Shown here piece by piece: positions 60,651 through 64,000 of a stretch of 64,000 nt of DNA. Both the position numbers and the translations under genes were made by a program. This stretch comes from Dyadobacter fermentans DSM 18053 (GTDB taxonomy: Bacteria > Bacteroidota > Bacteroidia > Cytophagales > Spirosomataceae). Positions within the stretch are counted from its first letter, which is position 1. Each line of letters opens with the position of its first letter. The notes under the pieces are model-generated. The model worked only from the letters and a program-made list of their open reading frames with translations. It did no database searches and had not been told where the DNA came from. Location: assembly GCF_000023125.1 (NCBI RefSeq), contig NC_013037.1, forward strand, positions 5,806,501 through 5,870,500. Reading direction: 5' to 3'.

Positions 60651-60816
60651 CAGACATCCATACTTTTCCTGACAGTACGCCTGCTTTGCGCTTTTGAAGG
60701 GTTTTGGGCTTCTCGTCCGGAAACGTGACAGTTACTTCCGTACGCGAATGGACCGGTGGGCTGCCGGAGATCGTTACTTTGCCATTTTCATAAATCCCTT
60801 TGATTGTCGTCAACAT
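60595..60816 (-). CDS. Antitoxin remnant partnered with the truncated PIN toxin
   Basis: 73 residues. MLTTIKGIYENGKVTISGSPPVHSRTEVTVTFPDE is the AbrB-like N-terminus and GVLSGKVWMSDDFDEPLDDL the toxin-binding tail typical of this VapB group. The last residues (ETGASRSD) replace the expected short DLKxYM-type ending, placing the deletion junction near 60600-60630. The antitoxin may still be expressed and could cross-neutralise related toxins. Confidence 0.72.
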   Translation of the reverse strand: MLTTIKGIYENGKVTISGSPPVHSRTEVTVTFPDEKPKTLQKRKAGVLSGKVWMSDDFDEPLDDLETGASRSD

Positions 60817-61024
60817 AGCTTTCAGTTTTGACCTTACTCAAATTTAAAAACAATAAGTTCATTTAACAATTCCAACCAGCCTGCGGTAAAGCCATTTCGT
60901 CGATCGAAATGGGGTGGCCGTCTACTGGCAGTGACATTTCGCAGATTGTGTTTCCTGTGCGTTAAACTTGAAGGGGAAAAGTGCCTCTAAAAGACCTAAA
61001 CAAACAATTTAAACACTGGAAACC

Positions 61025-61396
61025 ATGAAAAAGCTCATTTTCGCCATCGCCGCAATCGTAACTTCCTCAGCCGGAAATACCTTCGCTCAGCGATATAACA
61101 GACCCAACCCCGCGGTGATCGACGCCCGTGCCGACAATGCCTACGAGGAGTTCAAGATCAATAAGCTGGATGAGATCGTGAAGCTGTCGCGCAAGCAGGA
61201 GAACCAGATCAAAAAGATCGAAAATAAATACGATCGTCTGACCGGCAGAAACAAGCGGTACCAAACCTACCAGGGAATGAAGAGACTGGAAGAAGACAAG
61301 CAAAGAGAAATCCTGTCCGTGCTGACGCCCGTACAACGCCAACGTTTGTTTGCTTACCAGCAGCGTTTCGAGCACCGTTATAATCGCAGAGGATAA
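61025..61396 (+). CDS. Periplasmic LTXXQ/Spy-CpxP-like protein
   Basis: 123 residues with signal peptide 1-21 (NTFAQ). The mature part is helical and very basic/polar. The segment LSVLTPVQRQRLFAYQQRF (about 98-116) is an LTxxQ motif as in Spy/CpxP envelope-stress chaperones, and IVKLSRKQENQIKKIENKYDRL is an earlier similar helix. A chaperone-like or stress-sensing role in the periplasm is inferred. A hairpin terminator follows. It sits next to, but convergent with, an ECF sigma factor operon. Confidence 0.75.
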   Translation: MKKLIFAIAAIVTSSAGNTFAQRYNRPNPAVIDARADNAYEEFKINKLDEIVKLSRKQENQIKKIENKYDRLTGRNKRYQTYQGMKRLEEDKQREILSVLTPVQRQRLFAYQQRFEHRYNRRG

Positions 61397-61421
61397 GCAA
61401 TAAAGAAATAGCCATGAACGC

Positions 61422-61450
61422 ACGGCCGGGTCTTACGATCCGGCCGTTTT
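61422..61450 (+). terminator. Terminator of the LTXXQ gene overlapping the anti-sigma stop
   Basis: ACGGCCGG pairs with CCGGCCGT, extended by three more pairs including one G-U, around a TTAC loop, followed by TTTATT. The stop codon of the converging minus-strand gene lies within the hairpin. Confidence 0.7.
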
Positions 61451-61927
61451 ATTGACGGGCATCCGGTTGTTCCGAAGGAAATAATCGAGCAGCAGGAGGG
61501 AAGAAAGGGCGATGATCGTGGCCGTAACGGGCTGCGGGATTTCGCGGACCGTGCCCGCTAAAATGTCATTGGAAACCAAGAGGGCATTTATCCGGCCTGC
61601 CAGAACAGATTGCTCATTGCCAGGAACCAACAGGCATGCCACCAGCAGAACGGCCCAGCCAGCGGCGATCCAATACCAGGCTTGCCGCGAAATGACCGGC
61701 CGTGGTGCGGCAGGCGCGGGCACAGGCGCAATTTGCGCCATAATATGCTTGGTGAATGCTGCCGATGGCGCCTCCACGGCGCTGTTACGCACCAATGCAC
61801 GCAGCGCGGCATCCTCCTCCACGCGCCGCATTACCGCGCCGGTGAAGTCGGCGGCTGGCTTGTCGGCACCGGCTTCGCGGAGGAGTTGCTTGAATTTCGG
61901 TTCGTTGGGTTCTTCGATCTGTTCCAT
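61433..61927 (-). CDS. Putative anti-sigma factor, membrane protein
   Basis: 164 residues. An N-terminal soluble region (about 1-95) has two repeats of an ADFTGAVMRRVEED / AAFTKHIMAQI kind. Two helices follow (about 104-122 and 137-152). It starts 10 bp after the ECF sigma gene on the same strand, the usual place for the cognate anti-sigma. No zinc-finger HxxxCxxC motif is present, so it would be a non-ZAS type. The role is inferred from position and topology, not from family match. Confidence 0.65.
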   Translation of the reverse strand: MEQIEEPNEPKFKQLLREAGADKPAADFTGAVMRRVEEDAALRALVRNSAVEAPSAAFTKHIMAQIAPVPAPAAPRPVISRQAWYWIAAGWAVLLVACLLVPGNEQSVLAGRINALLVSNDILAGTVREIPQPVTATIIALSSLLLLDYFLRNNRMPVNKTAGS

Positions 61928-61937
61928 TGTGCCTGCA

Positions 61938-62489
61938 TTATAACAAAAAATGCAATTCTTTACCCAGCATCTTCCTCGCCCTGAACAGCTTCACTTTCAC
62001 ATTGCTGTTCGAAAGGCCGGTGATTTGTTCGATTTCCTCGATCGGGCTGTCATTGAGATAATATAATGTGACGATCAGCGCTTCCAGTTTGGGCAGTCGG
62101 TTGATCGCATCCTTCACAAACTGCTCTCGTTCACGTGTTTGCAGCGCTTCCAGCGGCGGCGGGCTGTATTGGTAATCGTAGTTTTGTTCCAGTTCTTCAT
62201 CAATGTGCTGCAATGCCAGTTGCCGCGCCTGTAATTTGGAAACCGCCGTTCGGTAAACAATCGTGTAGAGCCATGTGGAGAATTTCGACTTGCCCTCAAA
62301 GCTGCCGATCTGCATGTAGGCCTTCACGAAACTTTCCTGCGCCGCATCCTCGGCGTCCTGCGTATTGGGCAGGATTTTCTTCGCCACGGTGAATGCCATG
62401 TTCTTATACTTGTCGACCAAGTAGGTATACGAAGCCAGGTTTCCCTGCTTTACCTGCTCAATATGAATCCGGTCGTCCTGGTTTTTCAT
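61938..62489 (-). CDS. ECF-type RNA polymerase sigma factor
   Basis: 183 residues. Region 2 (about 20-88) contains YTYLVDKYKNMAFTVAKKIL and DAEDAAQESFVKAYMQIGSFEGKSKFSTWLYTIVYRTAVSKL. Region 4 (about 125-178) contains AINRLPKLEALIVTLYYLNDSPIEEIEQITGLSNSNVKVKLFRARKMLG. The inter-region linker is acidic. It heads an operon with the putative anti-sigma gene. Its promoter matches that of the divergent DUF6249 gene, suggesting it transcribes both. Confidence 0.95.
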   Translation of the reverse strand: MKNQDDRIHIEQVKQGNLASYTYLVDKYKNMAFTVAKKILPNTQDAEDAAQESFVKAYMQIGSFEGKSKFSTWLYTIVYRTAVSKLQARQLALQHIDEELEQNYDYQYSPPPLEALQTREREQFVKDAINRLPKLEALIVTLYYLNDSPIEEIEQITGLSNSNVKVKLFRARKMLGKELHFLL

Positions 62490-62510
62490 GCATGCTGTGG
62501 CTACTTTCAG

Positions 62511-62541
62511 TTAGACAGCCCGGCGGGTAAGCCGGTTACAA
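62511..62541 (-). promoter_or_regulatory. Probable ECF promoter of the sigma operon
   Basis: On the minus strand, TTGTAACC, then 15 bases, then CTGTCTAA; the last block lies 22 bp before the sigma ATG. GTAACC plus a TCTAA-type -10 is characteristic of ECF autoregulation. The same pattern and spacing occur divergently at 62584-62612. Confidence 0.6.
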
Positions 62542-62583
62542 GCGTGGCCGTTTATTTTTTTGAAAAAAAATCTGACCTGGACT

Positions 62584-62612
62584 GTAACCAGGAAAGCGGC
62601 GCGGCTGTCCAA
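62584..62612 (+). promoter_or_regulatory. Probable ECF promoter of the DUF6249 gene
   Basis: GTAACC, 15 bases, CTGTCCAA, ending 34 bp before the ATG at 62647. It has the same elements and identical spacing as the sigma operon promoter on the other strand, with one T-to-C change in the -10 element. Confidence 0.58.
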
Positions 62613-62646
62613 TGGGTAACATTCGAAATTTAACCATCTTTGAGCC

Positions 62647-62988
62647 ATGAGCGGTGTTCTTATTTCAGTTGCGGCATTTCTGAGCATATTCGGGATCGTT
62701 TACGTTTTCCTGATGACGCGCCACCGCGAACGTATAGCCCTGATCGAGAAAGGTGCCGACGCTTCCATTTTTACGGATAAAAACCAGGCATATTATCCTA
62801 CACTCAAATTCGGAATGCTGTTTGTGGGCATCGCCCTCGGCATTCTCACCGGTAACTGGCTCGATAAAATGTATGATTTCAGCAAAGGGGTAGCTTACCT
62901 CGCCATGGTTTTTTTGTTCGGCGGCCTTAGTCTTATCCTGAATTTCCTGATTGAAAGGTATTTGAATAAACCTGCGAATCGGGAGTAG
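62647..62988 (+). CDS. DUF6249-type small membrane protein
   Basis: 113 residues with three helices (about 4-22, 55-70 and 81-102) and a cytoplasmic loop RHRERIALIEKGADASIF between the first two. That RxRxxLIEKG-type loop is the hallmark of the family, common next to ECF sigma genes in Bacteroidota. It is divergent from the sigma operon and apparently under the same ECF promoter, so it is a likely regulon member. Its molecular role is unknown. Confidence 0.82.
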   Translation: MSGVLISVAAFLSIFGIVYVFLMTRHRERIALIEKGADASIFTDKNQAYYPTLKFGMLFVGIALGILTGNWLDKMYDFSKGVAYLAMVFLFGGLSLILNFLIERYLNKPANRE

Positions 62989-63218
62989 CCAGCTACTGCC
63001 CGCCGATCAGCCTTGATATTGTGCCATTCATCACTTAATACTAAAAATCAGGCCTAGTACCTTGCATCACAAAGTACCTTCCAATACATTTGTTTCGTAA
63101 ATCGATCGTAGTGAATCAGTCATTATGCTGATGCAAGGCATTGATGTACTGATGGTTGTCTAAAAGAGCCTCAAATCTCTTGCTGGAATTCCTATGCCTT
63201 TTCAAAAATCTATTAGCC

Positions 63219-64000
63219 ATGAATTTTACCTCGATGAAAACTTTACTTCAACTACTCATGTCCATTCTGATCCCGGGGCTGATCTGCTGCCAGGATTCAT
63301 TTGCCCAGGTCGCTCCCGCGGGCGGGAGTATCAAAGGCATCGTGGCCGATTCCGCTTCCGGTAAAACGCTGGATTTTATTACCATTAACCTCATGAAGGA
63401 CAAAACCACCGCCGTGAAAGCCGATTTTTCCAAGGGCGACGGTTCTTTTGTTTTCGCGAACCTGAAACCGATGAAGTACATGGTGGTGCTCGTGGGCGTG
63501 GGATACAAAAGCAGGTCCATCGACGTCGATCTTGCAGACAGCACCCGCCGGCATGTCGATTTGGGCCAGGTTACCATCAGTCCGCAGGCCGTAGGGCTTA
63601 AAGAAGTGACGGTTACCGCATTGAAACCCATTGTAAAGCAGGAGGTCGACCGCATTAGTTACGACCTCGAAGCCGATCCCGAAAGCAAAGTGTACAGCGT
63701 GCTGGATATGATGCGGAAAGTGCCTTACCTGTCGCTCGATGCCGAGGATAACATTTTCCTGAAAGGCAATGCAGATTTCAGGATATTGATCAACGGGAAG
63801 CCGTCGAGTATGGTCGAGCGGAGCTACAAGGACGTGCTGCGGAGTATGCCGGCATCGTCTATCGTGCGGATCGAAGTGATTACTACGCCGCCGGCAAAAT
63901 ACGATGCGGAAGGGCTAGCAGGAATTATCAACATTATTACCAACAAAAAAATCGACAACGGGTATAATGGTACCCTCAACGTCAGTGAACGGTTCCCGAC
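63219..64000 (+). CDS. TonB-type outer-membrane beta-barrel protein (3' end cut by window edge)
   Basis: An open frame from ATG 63219 to the window end, 260 codons visible; ATG 63234 is an alternative start. There is a signal peptide ending about residue 30 (DSFAQ). A carboxypeptidase-regulatory-like domain (about 36-120) and a plug-like segment (about 130-245, VYSVLDMMRKVPYLSLDAEDNIFLKGNADFRILINGKPSSM and PPAKYDAEGLAGIINIITNKK) follow. The barrel start is GYNGTLNVSERF. This is the Bacteroidota outer-membrane beta-barrel group (OMP_b-brl_3), usually much longer in total. It lies 230 bp after the DUF6249 gene. Confidence 0.85.
   Translation, partial: MNFTSMKTLLQLLMSILIPGLICCQDSFAQVAPAGGSIKGIVADSASGKTLDFITINLMKDKTTAVKADFSKGDGSFVFANLKPMKYMVVLVGVGYKSRSIDVDLADSTRRHVDLGQVTISPQAVGLKEVTVTALKPIVKQEVDRISYDLEADPESKVYSVLDMMRKVPYLSLDAEDNIFLKGNADFRILINGKPSSMVERSYKDVLRSMPASSIVRIEVITTPPAKYDAEGLAGIINIITNKKIDNGYNGTLNVSERFP

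Noticed and set aside
1-64000. rRNA or tRNA genes
   Set aside because: No rRNA-like stretches, cloverleaf arms or TTCGANTC-type T-loops in an appropriate setting were recognised in the gaps; tRNAscan would confirm.

Overview
The window is a 64 kb stretch of a chromosome from a Bacteroidota bacterium, most likely of the Cytophagales/Spirosomaceae type (Dyadobacter-like). This assignment is an inference from several features: TonB-dependent receptors with carboxypeptidase-regulatory N-domains, GH92 and GH127 glycosidases, LytTR and DUF1343/NamZ proteins, a 2TM-domain protein, a DUF6249 protein, many FtsX/MacB-type ABC permeases, and moderately GC-rich codon use. No rRNA, tRNA, CRISPR array or prophage was seen. 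Both ends cut a gene: an FGGY kinase on the left and a TonB-type outer-membrane protein on the right.

Region 1 (1-8.3 kb) is catabolic: gluconokinase, a siderophore-type TonB receptor, a small cytochrome c, a PQQ-type sugar dehydrogenase and a GH92 mannosidase. Region 2 (8.5-17.8 kb) is housekeeping: hslU, an esterase, folA, fmt, greA, an M42 peptidase and a radical SAM protein. It is interrupted by a hairpin-rich dispersed element (10.0-10.15 kb) and by a five-unit, 213-bp hairpin repeat array next to an IS200-like Y1 transposase (11.9-13.5 kb). Region 3 (17.9-26.8 kb) holds NamZ, a LytTR regulator, two APC permeases, a GDPD-like phosphodiesterase, a sensor kinase and a HAD phosphatase. Region 4 (26.9-29.9 kb) is a tight thiamine-salvage operon thiM-thiE-thiD-tenA, followed by a TonB receptor. 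Region 5 (32.4-37.0 kb) holds small stress-type proteins and a GH127 enzyme.

Region 6 (37.2-60.4 kb) is the most striking part. An NtrC-type sigma-54 activator is divergent from a membrane-fusion protein, one MacB-like ATPase, a secreted protein of unknown function and seven successive full-length FtsX/MacB-type permeases. The divergent promoter region has a recognisable -24/-12 element. About 65-100 bp upstream of it lie two dyads (TTGTCCG-N4-CGAACAA and TTGTCCG-N4-CGGACAT) whose centres are exactly 20 bp apart. The same TGTCC-N6-GGACA core recurs inside a perfect hairpin ahead of permease 4. Toxin-antitoxin pairs sit at two permease junctions, and a third, deletion-damaged pair follows the last permease. 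A heptanucleotide repeat field separates the adaptor and ATPase genes.

Region 7 (61-64 kb) has an LTXXQ-type periplasmic protein and an ECF sigma factor with a putative anti-sigma partner. Two divergent copies of the same promoter motif (GTAACC-N15-CTGTCYAA) serve the sigma operon and a DUF6249 membrane protein. The start of a TonB-type beta-barrel protein closes the window.
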